A stretch of DNA of 9,624 bases from JBFEYJ01 sp041563315 (GTDB lineage Bacteria > Pseudomonadota > Gammaproteobacteria > Thiohalomonadales > Thiohalomonadaceae), in the NCBI GenBank assembly GCA_041563315.1, contig JBFFNE010000099.1, forward strand, positions 1 to 9,624, in the 5' to 3' direction. The notes beneath the pieces were generated by a model, which saw nothing but the letters and a program-made list of their open reading frames with translations, had not been told where the DNA came from and searched no databases. Shown in pieces: positions 1-6,997 of this stretch. Made by a program: the position numbers and the translations under genes. The first letter of the stretch is position 1. The number at the start of each line of letters is the position of its first letter.

Positions 1-40
1 GCCCTGCCCTTGCATCAATATCGGTCGTCACCCTGGGCAT
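1..40 (-). CDS. Possible start of a gene running off the left edge
   Basis: An ATG reading leftward at 40 opens 13 codons (MPRVTTDIDARAG) before the window ends. An AGGA (complement of 49-52) lies 8 nt before it, a normal ribosome-binding distance, and it starts 53 nt after the aspS stop on the same strand, so it could be the next gene of that cluster. In many gammaproteobacteria aspS is followed by yebC and ruvC, but this N-terminus does not look like YebC. The fragment is too short for any family call. Confidence 0.22.
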   Translation of the reverse strand, partial: MPRVTTDIDARAG

Positions 41-93
41 AAAGCCCATCCTGCCTATGTCCGTGGTTTTTCCGTCTATTCCGTAGCTAACGC

Positions 94-1890
<1,797 letters not shown>

Positions 1891-1899
1891 GGCATTCAT

Positions 1900-1903
1900 T
1901 CCT
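1900..1903 (-). promoter_or_regulatory. aspS ribosome-binding site
   Basis: On the minus strand AGGA sits 9 nt before the ATG at 1890 and directly against the in-frame ATG at 1899. The spacing decides for the downstream start. Confidence 0.65.
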
Positions 1904-1932
1904 AATAACTAAAATGGGGGTGAAAAGCGGGA

Positions 1933-1961
1933 ATGTTACGGATTGGCGCCGTCCGGTGCAA
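1933..1961 (-). promoter_or_regulatory. Candidate sigma-70 promoter for aspS
   Basis: Reading leftward, TTGCAC (complement of 1956-1961) and TAACAT (complement of 1933-1938) are separated by 17 nt. The -10 matches TATAAT at 4 of 6 positions and the -35 matches only TTG at its start, so this is a weak match. A promoter here is reasonable because 220 nt separate aspS from the preceding gene. The predicted leader would be about 35 nt. Confidence 0.3.
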
Positions 1962-1970
1962 GCAGATACG

Positions 1971-2019
1971 CGAGATGAGAACGGCAGATTCGAGGGACCA
2001 GGGACGAGATTCGAGGAAG
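1971..2019 (+). repeat. GA-rich heptad array, left arm
   Basis: Seven consecutive 7-bp units in register. The clearest are GAGGGAC (1992-1998), CAGGGAC (1999-2005) and GAGATTC (2006-2012). The stretch 1985-2004 matches the reverse complement of 2115-2134 at 17 of 20 positions, so this array and the one at 2062-2173 are inverted copies around a palindromic core. Confidence 0.6.
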
Positions 2020-2040
2020 GTGCTTGCTGTCAATTTAACC

Positions 2041-2055
2041 GTGCGCGAAGCGCAC
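2041..2055. repeat. Perfect short hairpin between the two GA/CT heptad arrays
   Basis: GTGCGC (2041-2046), GAA loop, GCGCAC (2050-2055): a perfect 6-bp GC-rich stem. No T-run follows on either strand, so it is not an ordinary intrinsic terminator. It lies in the core of the inverted heptad arrays between DUF502 and aspS. Its role is unknown. Confidence 0.6.
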
Positions 2056-2061
2056 TCACCC

Positions 2062-2173
2062 CCTCGTCTCTTTATATCGCGTCTCTCATCTGCTATCTCC
2101 CCCCGTAGATTTACTCTCTCGTCTCTCGAATCTGTCCCGCTCCCCTCGCCTCATTCCTCTCGAATCCCGCCCC
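2062..2173 (+). repeat. CT-rich heptad array, right arm, running into the DUF502 gene
   Basis: About 16 units of 7 bp in register, with forms such as CTCGTCT (2118-2124), CTCGAAT (2125-2131) and CTGTCCC (2132-2138). Read on the minus strand the words become GGGAC, ATTCGAG and GACGAG, the vocabulary of the left array at 1971-2019. The part from 2111 rightward is also the 3' end of the DUF502 reading frame, so the last roughly 18 codons and the stop are repeat-derived. Confidence 0.6.
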
Positions 2174-2791
2174 TGCCACCTGCAGCGCAGGGGGCTTCGG
2201 TACCACCGCACCCATGGAGATAATCATCCGCAATCCCTCGTCGACACTCATCTCCAGCTCGACCACCTCCGCCCTCGGCACCATGAGGAAGAAACCGGAG
2301 GTAGGATTAGGGGTCGTCGGCACATAAATGTTGATCACATCACAACCGGTTTTGAGCTGCGCCTCACCGATCTTGGTACCGGTCTGGAAGGCCAGTGTCC
2401 ATAGCCCCTTGCGAGGGTATTCCACCAGCAGCACCTTGCGAAAGGACTGACCGTTAGAAGAGAACATGGTCTCAGCGATCTGCTTCACTGCCGAATAGAT
2501 CGAACGCACCAGCGGAATGCGCGCCAGCAGCGACTCCCAGCCCTCGACCAGCTTGCGGCCGAACAGGTTAGCGACAATCACGCCGGTACTGAGCACCACG
2601 GACACCGCGAGAATGACCCCGAGACCCGGAATATGGACCCCTAAAAACTGCTCAGGCTGATAGCGGAGGGGCAACAGCACCAGGGTGCGGTCCATCATCT
2701 CGACCAGCATCGTGATCACCAGAATAGTCACCCCCAAGGGCAACCACACCAGTAAACCGGCCATAATATAGCGACGAAGCATCGACATCAT
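2111..2791 (-). CDS. DUF502 family inner-membrane protein
   Basis: Conserved protein of unknown function, 226 residues. It has two hydrophobic segments near the N-terminus (about 9-31, then 53-76, with a GVILAVSVVLSTGVIVANLFG stretch), followed by the family's usual GRKLVEGWESLLARIPLVRSIY and KQIAETM regions and a soluble domain containing YPRKGLWTLAF and VPTTPNPTSGF. Start at 2791: a CAGGGA-type ribosome-binding site ends 8 nt before it, and fmdB ends only 15 nt upstream, so the two are co-transcribed. Residues 209-226 (GFERNEARGAGQIRETRE) are encoded by the CT/GA heptad array and probably are not part of the ancestral domain, since family proteins usually end soon after the conserved hydrophobic/proline region. 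The family assignment is firm from sequence memory; the biochemical role is unknown. Confidence 0.93.
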   Translation of the reverse strand: MMSMLRRYIMAGLLVWLPLGVTILVITMLVEMMDRTLVLLPLRYQPEQFLGVHIPGLGVILAVSVVLSTGVIVANLFGRKLVEGWESLLARIPLVRSIYSAVKQIAETMFSSNGQSFRKVLLVEYPRKGLWTLAFQTGTKIGEAQLKTGCDVINIYVPTTPNPTSGFFLMVPRAEVVELEMSVDEGLRMIISMGAVVPKPPALQVAGAGFERNEARGAGQIRETRE

Positions 2792-2806
2792 AAGAAAAAT
2801 CCCTGC

Positions 2807-3025
2807 TTACTTGCCGGCAAGACAGCCGGCACCGCAACCACCGCTGGCACAAGCCGGCGCGTTATCGATACTGGTAGCCTTGCTGGTGAAGCTACCGGTG
2901 GAGATCAGTTTCTTCAGTTCAGCCTTGTCACACTCCGGGCACTCGCTAAGCGGCGCATCGCTCATCTTCTGCATCACCTCCAGGCGATGCCCACAGGACT
3001 GGCATTGGTACTCATAGAACGGCAT
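2807..3025 (-). CDS. FmdB-family zinc ribbon protein
   Basis: Small 72-residue protein that opens with the family signature MPFYEYQC and holds two CxxC knuckles (CQSC and CPEC) that should bind one zinc ion. The family is named after a putative formamidase regulator, but a regulatory role has not generally been shown. The Cys/Gly-rich tail (CASGGCGAGCLAGK) is common in proteobacterial members and may add metal ligands. The frame could extend to an ATG at 3067, but GGAGG lies 8 nt before the ATG at 3025 and the product then starts exactly at the conserved MPFYEY, so 3025 is used. It is first in the fmdB-DUF502-aspS cluster, with 15 nt to the next gene. Confidence 0.94.
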   Translation of the reverse strand: MPFYEYQCQSCGHRLEVMQKMSDAPLSECPECDKAELKKLISTGSFTSKATSIDNAPACASGGCGAGCLAGK

Positions 3026-3033
3026 GGCATAAA

Positions 3034-3038
3034 CCTCC
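3034..3038 (-). promoter_or_regulatory. fmdB ribosome-binding site
   Basis: GGAGG on the minus strand (complement of 3034-3038), 8 nt before the ATG at 3025. It is the strongest such site in the window, and it rules out the longer in-frame start at 3067. Confidence 0.75.
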
Positions 3039-3092
3039 GATATCCCCAAAGGGCTTAAAAGCGGCATTTTACGCTGACGGAGATAGGGTTAA

Positions 3093-3141
3093 AAGTTCAA
3101 GGTTCAAACTTCGAAGTTAAAAGTGACAAGTTTAAAGTTCA
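3093..3141 (+). repeat. AAGTTCA heptad array, left arm of the fmdB/ABC gap
   Basis: Seven units of 7 bp in perfect register. The first (3093-3099) and last (3135-3141) are exactly AAGTTCA. Those between are variants such as AGGTTCA, AAGTTAA and AAGTTTA. On the minus strand the word reads TGAACTT, directed at the fmdB start. Units three and four create a perfect 12-bp palindrome (3107-3118). Confidence 0.8.
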
Positions 3142-3200
3142 AAGAGGGCGCATGCCGGTATGGTGGAATTCAGCACGATAATCCGCGCGCCGAATCCCGC
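3142..3200 (+). repeat. Core repeat copy A
   Basis: This segment shares ordered words with two other intergenic cores (5341-5396 and 7884-7937): a GCGC after the array, a CCGG/CCG, a GG-rich stretch, TTCA, then AATCCGCGC (3180-3188). The match to the copy at 7884 is clear at the right end and patchier at the left. No coding potential is evident. Confidence 0.45.
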
Positions 3201-3223
3201 AATCATATTCAGGGATATATATC

Positions 3224-3247
3224 GTTCCCTACGCTCTGTATGGGAAC
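3224..3247. repeat. GTTCCC...GGGAAC imperfect palindrome
   Basis: GTTCCC (3224-3229) pairs with GGGAAC (3242-3247). Allowing a bulged T at 3230, the stem extends further with one mismatch and one wobble pair around a TCT loop. The form matches a dispersed GTTCCCACGCTC-type palindrome that I recall from many bacterial genomes. A half copy lies at 7944-7960. Confidence 0.6.
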
Positions 3248-3250
3248 AAT

Positions 3251-3278
3251 TAAAACCTTGAACCATGAACCTTGAACG
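3251..3278 (+). repeat. TTGAACC heptad array left of the REP pair
   Basis: Units TTGAACC (3258-3264), ATGAACC (3265-3271) and TTGAACG (3272-3278) follow a weaker unit at 3251. The word is the reverse complement of the left array's, so orientation has flipped between 3141 and 3251. Confidence 0.7.
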
Positions 3279-3282
3279 GCAT

Positions 3283-3352
3283 GTAGAAGCGGCTTCCAGC
3301 CGCGAACGAACGGAGGCGTCCCAGACAAGTCGCGGCAAGATGCCGCTCCTAC
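3283..3352. repeat. Pair of inverted GTAG-type REP elements (BIME-like)
   Basis: Two REP-like units face each other. The left starts GTAG (3283-3286) and has the stem GCGGCT/AGCCGC (3289-3294 with 3298-3303) around TCC. The right unit is inverted, with the stem GCGGCA/TGCCGC (3332-3337 with 3341-3346) around AGA, and ends CTAC (3349-3352), which is GTAG on the minus strand. The loop-closing base pair differs between the units but pairs in both, a compensatory change. GTAG-headed REPs of this look occur in Pseudomonas and Stenotrophomonas and are typically moved by RAYT (Y1 transposase-like) proteins. No such gene lies in this window. Confidence 0.8.
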
Positions 3353-3354
3353 AC

Positions 3355-3375
3355 CTTCAATCTTGAACCTTGAAC
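3355..3375 (+). repeat. CTTGAAC heptads right of the REP pair
   Basis: CTTCAAT (3355-3361) and two exact CTTGAAC units (3362-3375). With the array at 3251-3278, these flank the REP pair in the same orientation, as if the REP pair had landed in one pre-existing heptad array. Confidence 0.7.
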
Positions 3376-3398
3376 ACCATCCTCCCAGGCTACCCCCT

Positions 3399-3426
3399 CT
3401 TGAAACTTTCGTCTTTAAACTTGTAA
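3399..3426 (+). repeat. Degenerate CTTGAAA heptad array before the ABC gene
   Basis: Four 7-bp units in register (3399, 3406, 3413, 3420), each starting CTT: CTTGAAA, CTTTCGT, CTTTAAA, CTTGTAA. Strongly decayed, but the 7-bp phase is kept. Confidence 0.55.
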
Positions 3427-3486
3427 CTCCATAAGCCATCACTCTTTTTTATCACCGATTGAATCACCAATAGCTCATCCTCACGT

Positions 3487-3492
3487 TACAAT
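3487..3492 (+). promoter_or_regulatory. Candidate -10 box for the ABC exporter gene
   Basis: TACAAT matches the sigma-70 -10 consensus at 5 of 6 positions and would start a transcript about 23 nt before the ATG at 3523. No good -35 is seen at 16-18 nt; a TTGAAT at 3459-3464 is 22 nt away, which is too far. Confidence 0.3.
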
Positions 3493-3522
3493 AGCCTCAA
3501 GATTCATCCACACGGACAGACC

Positions 3523-5343
3523 ATGCACATCAAGCACACCGACGAACCGCTCACCCAACGCAACGACTGGCAGACCATTCGCTCGTTGCTGCCTTACCTG
3601 TGGAACTACCGCGGCCGCGCCGGCCTGGCATTGGCCTTTCTCGTACTCTCCAAGTTCGCCATCGTCGGTGTGCCGCTGGCGCTCAAGGAGATCGTCGATG
3701 CACTGGACACCTCGAAAGGTCAGGCCGTAGCGCTGCCGATAGCCTTGCTGCTGGCCTACGGCCTGCTGCGTCTGGCCGGCTCCGCCTTCAATGAGCTGCG
3801 CGATGTCATTTTCGCCAAGGTTCGTCACGGCACCATGCGCGAGCTGTCGCTCAAATCCCTCGATCACCTGCACAAGCTGTCGCTACGCTATCACCTGGAG
3901 CGCAAGACCGGGGCGTTGTCGCGTGACATGGAACGCGGTACCCGCAGCGCCTCCTCGCTGCTCAACTATATGGTCTTCTCCATCCTCCCCACGCTGGTCG
4001 AACTGAGCCTGGTGGCCGGGGTGCTGCTGACCCAGTACAGCCCCTGGTTTGCGGTGATTACGGTGGTCACCGTGCTGATCTACATCACCCTCACCTTTTT
4101 TATCACCAACTGGCGTATGAAATACCGCCACCGCATGAACACCAAGGACTCGGAGGCCAATTCCCAGGCCATCGACTCGCTGATCAACTACGAGACGGTC
4201 AAGTACTTCAACAACGAAAAATTTGAACACCGTCGCTACGGCGAAACCCTATCCGAGTGGCAGGATGCAGCCGTGATGAGCCAGACCTCCATGTCAGGGC
4301 TGAACATCGCCCAGGGCTCGATCATCGCCACCGGTGTCACCCTGGTGATGATCCTCGCCGCCCAGGGGGTGATCAGCGGCACCATGAGCCTGGGCGACCT
4401 GGTACTGGTCAACGCCTTCATGCTGCAGGTGTTCATCCCGCTCAACTTTCTCGGTGTGGTCTACAGCCAGGTGAAACACTCGCTCTCCGACATGGAACGC
4501 ATGTTCCGCCTGCTGCAGGAGAAGCCGGAAATTACCGACAAACATGGTGCTAAAACACTTGAGGTGGGCCATGGCGCGGTACGCTTCGAGCACGTGCGCT
4601 TTCACTATCAGCCAGAGCGGGCGATCCTCGAGGATATCGACTTCGAGATCCCGGCCGGACAGAAGGTCGCCGTGGTCGGCCACAGCGGCGCCGGTAAATC
4701 GACCCTGTCGCGGCTGCTGTTCCGCTTCTACGATGTCACCGGCGGGCGGGTGCTGGTCAACGGCCAGGACGTGCGCGATGTCACCCAGGAGAGCCTGCGC
4801 GCTGCCATCGGCATCGTGCCGCAAGACACCGTGCTGTTCAACGACACCATCGAATACAACATCGCCTATGGCCGCTGCGATGCCAGCCATGAGGAGCTCG
4901 TGCGCGCCGCACAGCTGGCCAACATCCATGACTTTATCGCTTCCCTGCCCGACGGTTACGGCACAGTGGTCGGCGAGCGCGGCCTCAAACTCTCTGGCGG
5001 CGAAAAACAGCGTATCGCCATCGCCCGCGCGGTGCTGAAGAACCCGAAGATCCTGATCTTCGACGAAGCCACCTCCTCACTCGACTCCCAGTCCGAGAGA
5101 ATGATCCTCGAAGCCCTCAAGAAGGTCGCCAGCGACCACACCACCCTGGTCATCGCCCACCGCCTCTCCACCGTGATCGACGCCGACCAGATCCTGGTGA
5201 TGGACCAGGGCCGTATCGTCGAGCGCGGCAGCCACCACGAACTGCTGGCACAGAGCGGCCGCTACGCCGAGATGTGGGCGCTGCAGCAGCAGGAAGAACG
5301 CGACGAAGAAACTTCAGTTCAAAGTTACACGGTGCAAGTTTAA
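3523..5343 (+). CDS. Atm1/HMT-type ABC exporter (fused permease and ATPase)
   Basis: Inner-membrane half-transporter of 606 residues, expected to act as a homodimer. Six hydrophobic segments (within about 20-330) precede a nucleotide-binding domain: Walker A GHSGAGKST (386-394), Q-loop Q434, signature LSGGEKQR (490-497), Walker B ILIFDE (D514, E515) and H-loop H546. All catalytic residues are intact. The stretch NYETVKYFNNEKFE in the permease is characteristic of the Atm1/ABCB7/HMT1 group, whose bacterial members export glutathione-linked or heavy-metal-linked compounds; the substrate here is inferred only from family. The ATG at 3523 has a weak GGA site 10 nt before it. The last ten residues (TSVQSYTVQV) and the stop lie in a heptad repeat array, so the C-terminus seems to have been rewritten by the repeat. 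It is divergent from fmdB. Confidence 0.95.
   Translation: MHIKHTDEPLTQRNDWQTIRSLLPYLWNYRGRAGLALAFLVLSKFAIVGVPLALKEIVDALDTSKGQAVALPIALLLAYGLLRLAGSAFNELRDVIFAKVRHGTMRELSLKSLDHLHKLSLRYHLERKTGALSRDMERGTRSASSLLNYMVFSILPTLVELSLVAGVLLTQYSPWFAVITVVTVLIYITLTFFITNWRMKYRHRMNTKDSEANSQAIDSLINYETVKYFNNEKFEHRRYGETLSEWQDAAVMSQTSMSGLNIAQGSIIATGVTLVMILAAQGVISGTMSLGDLVLVNAFMLQVFIPLNFLGVVYSQVKHSLSDMERMFRLLQEKPEITDKHGAKTLEVGHGAVRFEHVRFHYQPERAILEDIDFEIPAGQKVAVVGHSGAGKSTLSRLLFRFYDVTGGRVLVNGQDVRDVTQESLRAAIGIVPQDTVLFNDTIEYNIAYGRCDASHEELVRAAQLANIHDFIASLPDGYGTVVGERGLKLSGGEKQRIAIARAVLKNPKILIFDEATSSLDSQSERMILEALKKVASDHTTLVIAHRLSTVIDADQILVMDQGRIVERGSHHELLAQSGRYAEMWALQQQEERDEETSVQSYTVQV
5309..5343 (+). repeat. Heptad array overlapping the 3' end of the ABC gene
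   Basis: Five units of 7 bp in register (5309, 5316, 5323, 5330, 5337): AAACTTC, AGTTCAA, AGTTACA, CGGTGCA, AGTTTAA. The last unit supplies the TAA stop (5341-5343). The orientation is the AGTTCAA form, as in the left arms at 3093 and 7866. Confidence 0.7.
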
Positions 5344-5396
5344 AGAAGCGCACCCCGGCAACAGGGATTGTTGACACGTAGCGCGCGCCCAGCCCC
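5341..5396 (+). repeat. Core repeat copy B
   Basis: By hand alignment it matches 7884-7937 at roughly three quarters of positions, with two small gaps. Both begin TAAAGA, then GCGC, CAAC, GGG and CGCGCCC before AGC. It fills most of the 98-nt gap between the ABC gene and the phosphorylase gene, together with the heptads on either side. Confidence 0.6.
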
Positions 5397-5400
5397 ATCC

Positions 5401-5421
5401 ACTTTGAACTTTTCTTTCAAA
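5401..5421 (+). repeat. ACTTTGA heptads, right arm of the ABC/phosphorylase gap
   Basis: ACTTTGA (5401-5407), ACTTTTC (5408-5414) and TTTCAAA (5415-5421), phase kept for about three units. The word TTTGAAC is the reverse complement of the left arm's form, so this gap too is bounded by inverted heptads. Confidence 0.5.
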
Positions 5422-5433
5422 GCTTGTGATAAT
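5404..5433 (+). promoter_or_regulatory. Candidate promoter of the phosphorylase gene, -35 inside a heptad
   Basis: TTGAAC (5404-5409) and GATAAT (5428-5433) are 18 nt apart, and a TG at 5426-5427 lies directly upstream of the -10. The -10 matches consensus at 5 of 6 positions. The expected start point is about 5440, almost on the ATG at 5442, and no Shine-Dalgarno is seen, so the transcript could be leaderless or nearly so. Confidence 0.45.
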
Positions 5434-5441
5434 CTTCCGGC

Positions 5442-6995
5442 ATGACCCAGAAAAAACAAAAACGCACGGACCACCTCAACCTCTGCCGGGTGGCTATCGA
5501 CACCTACAAGGAAAATGTCGCCTACATGCACCGCGAGTGCGAGCTCTATCGCGCAGAGGGGTTTCAGGCCCTGACCAAGGTGGAGGTGAAGGCCAACGGC
5601 CGCTGGATCGTTGCGGTATTGAACGTCGTGGATGACGAAACCATCGTCGGCCCCTGCGAGCTGGGACTCTCCGAACAGGCTTTCGAGCAGCTGGGCGTAG
5701 AAGCGGGGCACGCGGTGTTCGTGGCGCAGGCGGAGCTGCCTGCCTCAATGGATGCGGTGCGGCGCAAGATCGCCGGTGAGCGCCTGACCCTGGAGGACTT
5801 CCAGGGCATCACCCGGGACATCGTCAACAACCGCTACTCCAAAATGGAGATGGCCGCCTTCCTTGTCGCCTCCGGTCAGACCGGACTGGACCGCGAGGAG
5901 ATCCTTCACCTCACCCGCGCCATGACCGAATCGGGCGATCGCCTCGACTGGCACGAATCACTGGTGGTGGATAAGCATTGCATCGGCGGCATCCCCGGCA
6001 ACCGGACCACCATGCTGGTGGTACCCATCGTCGCCGCCCATGGCATGATGATGCCCAAGACCTCCAGCCGGGCCATCACCTCCCCCGCCGGTACTGCAGA
6101 CACCATGGAGCTCCTCACTGAGGTCAACCTCACACCAAAACAGCTGCACGATATTGTACGCAAGCACCGCGCCTGCCTTGCCTGGGGAGGCACGGCACGT
6201 CTGGCACCGGCGGACGATGTGCTGATTTCGGTCGAGCGCCCGCTGGGCATCGATTCCCAAGGGCAGATGGTCGCCTCCATCCTCTCCAAGAAACTGGCCG
6301 CCGGCTCCACCCACCTCCTCATCGACATCCCGGTCGGCCCAAGCGCCAAAGTGCGCCACATGCGCGAAGCGCTGCAACTGCGCAAACTGTTTGAGTTCGT
6401 CGGTGATCGCATGGGTATCCACCTGGAGGTCATCATCACCGACGGAGCGCAACCGGTTGGGCGCGGCATTGGCCCGGTATTGGAGGCCCGCGATGTAATG
6501 CAGGTGTTGAACAACGACCCGGAAGGCCCATCTGACCTGCGCCAGAAAGCGCTGCGACTGGCGGGGCGCATCCTCGAATTCGATCCGGATGTGCGCGGCG
6601 GCTACGGCTATGCCATCGCCCGCGACATCCTCGACTCGGGGCGGGCACTGAAGAAAATGCAGGACATCATCACTGCCCAGGGCGCCAGGGAGATCATCCA
6701 GAACCCGGGCAAATTGACCTATGAGGTCTGTGCCGAAAAGAACGGCGTCGTCACCCAGATTGACAACTATATGCTCGCCAAGCTGGCCCGCCTCGCCGGC
6801 GCGCCAATGGACAAGGGAGCCGGCGTCGACCTGCTGAAAAAACTCGGCGACGAGGTGGAGAAGGGGGAGCCGCTCTACCGGGTACACGCCGAGTACCAGT
6901 CCGACTTCAATTTTGCCAAGGCCCTGACCGACAAACAGAGCGGCTACCACATCGGCAGGCCCGAAGAGGTAACCAAGACCTACATGGAGTTCTGA
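5442..6995 (+). CDS. AMP phosphorylase / thymidine phosphorylase type 2 family enzyme
   Basis: Cytoplasmic nucleoside or nucleotide phosphorylase of 517 residues, the long form. It has an N-terminal extension (about 1-100) not present in E. coli DeoA, a helical and alpha/beta catalytic region with the phosphate-binding motif VDKHCIGGIPGNRTT (177-191) and the substrate segment SSRAITSPAGTADTME (208-223), and a C-terminal domain with GAPMDKGAGV (453-462). The long form is shared with archaeal AMP phosphorylase, which splits AMP with phosphate to adenine and ribose 1,5-bisphosphate. Proteobacterial members are usually annotated as putative thymidine phosphorylase. Sequence alone cannot choose between these substrates, though the PRPP synthetase 2 nt downstream favours a ribose-phosphate salvage role. 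No Shine-Dalgarno precedes the ATG. Confidence 0.93.
   Translation: MTQKKQKRTDHLNLCRVAIDTYKENVAYMHRECELYRAEGFQALTKVEVKANGRWIVAVLNVVDDETIVGPCELGLSEQAFEQLGVEAGHAVFVAQAELPASMDAVRRKIAGERLTLEDFQGITRDIVNNRYSKMEMAAFLVASGQTGLDREEILHLTRAMTESGDRLDWHESLVVDKHCIGGIPGNRTTMLVVPIVAAHGMMMPKTSSRAITSPAGTADTMELLTEVNLTPKQLHDIVRKHRACLAWGGTARLAPADDVLISVERPLGIDSQGQMVASILSKKLAAGSTHLLIDIPVGPSAKVRHMREALQLRKLFEFVGDRMGIHLEVIITDGAQPVGRGIGPVLEARDVMQVLNNDPEGPSDLRQKALRLAGRILEFDPDVRGGYGYAIARDILDSGRALKKMQDIITAQGAREIIQNPGKLTYEVCAEKNGVVTQIDNYMLAKLARLAGAPMDKGAGVDLLKKLGDEVEKGEPLYRVHAEYQSDFNFAKALTDKQSGYHIGRPEEVTKTYMEF
6986..6989 (+). promoter_or_regulatory. Ribosome-binding site inside the phosphorylase gene
   Basis: GGAG lies 8 nt before the ATG at 6998 and inside the last codons of the upstream gene, supporting coupled translation of the pair. 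Confidence 0.6.
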
Positions 6996-6997
6996 CC

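Noticed and set aside
26..48. Possible aspS terminator: TGGGC/GCCCA stem with ATAAA loop downstream of the stop.
   Set aside because: Only 5 bp and no U-tract on the minus strand. It also overlaps a plausible start of a next gene.
3093..3427. CRISPR-like array in the repeat-dense fmdB/ABC gap.
   Set aside because: Units are 7 bp, contiguous and degenerate, with no spacers of constant length and no cas genes.
3209..3442. Small open frames on the minus strand within the fmdB/ABC intergenic region.
   Set aside because: They run straight through the REP pair, palindrome and heptads, and their translations are repeat-derived with no ribosome-binding site.
4294..4929. A 211-residue antisense frame within the ABC exporter gene.
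   Set aside because: It is a composition-driven shadow of the GC-rich ABC gene with no plausible start signal or domain.
5958..6950. A 330-residue open frame antisense to the phosphorylase gene.
   Set aside because: The plus-strand gene is certain from motifs; the antisense translation has no family features.
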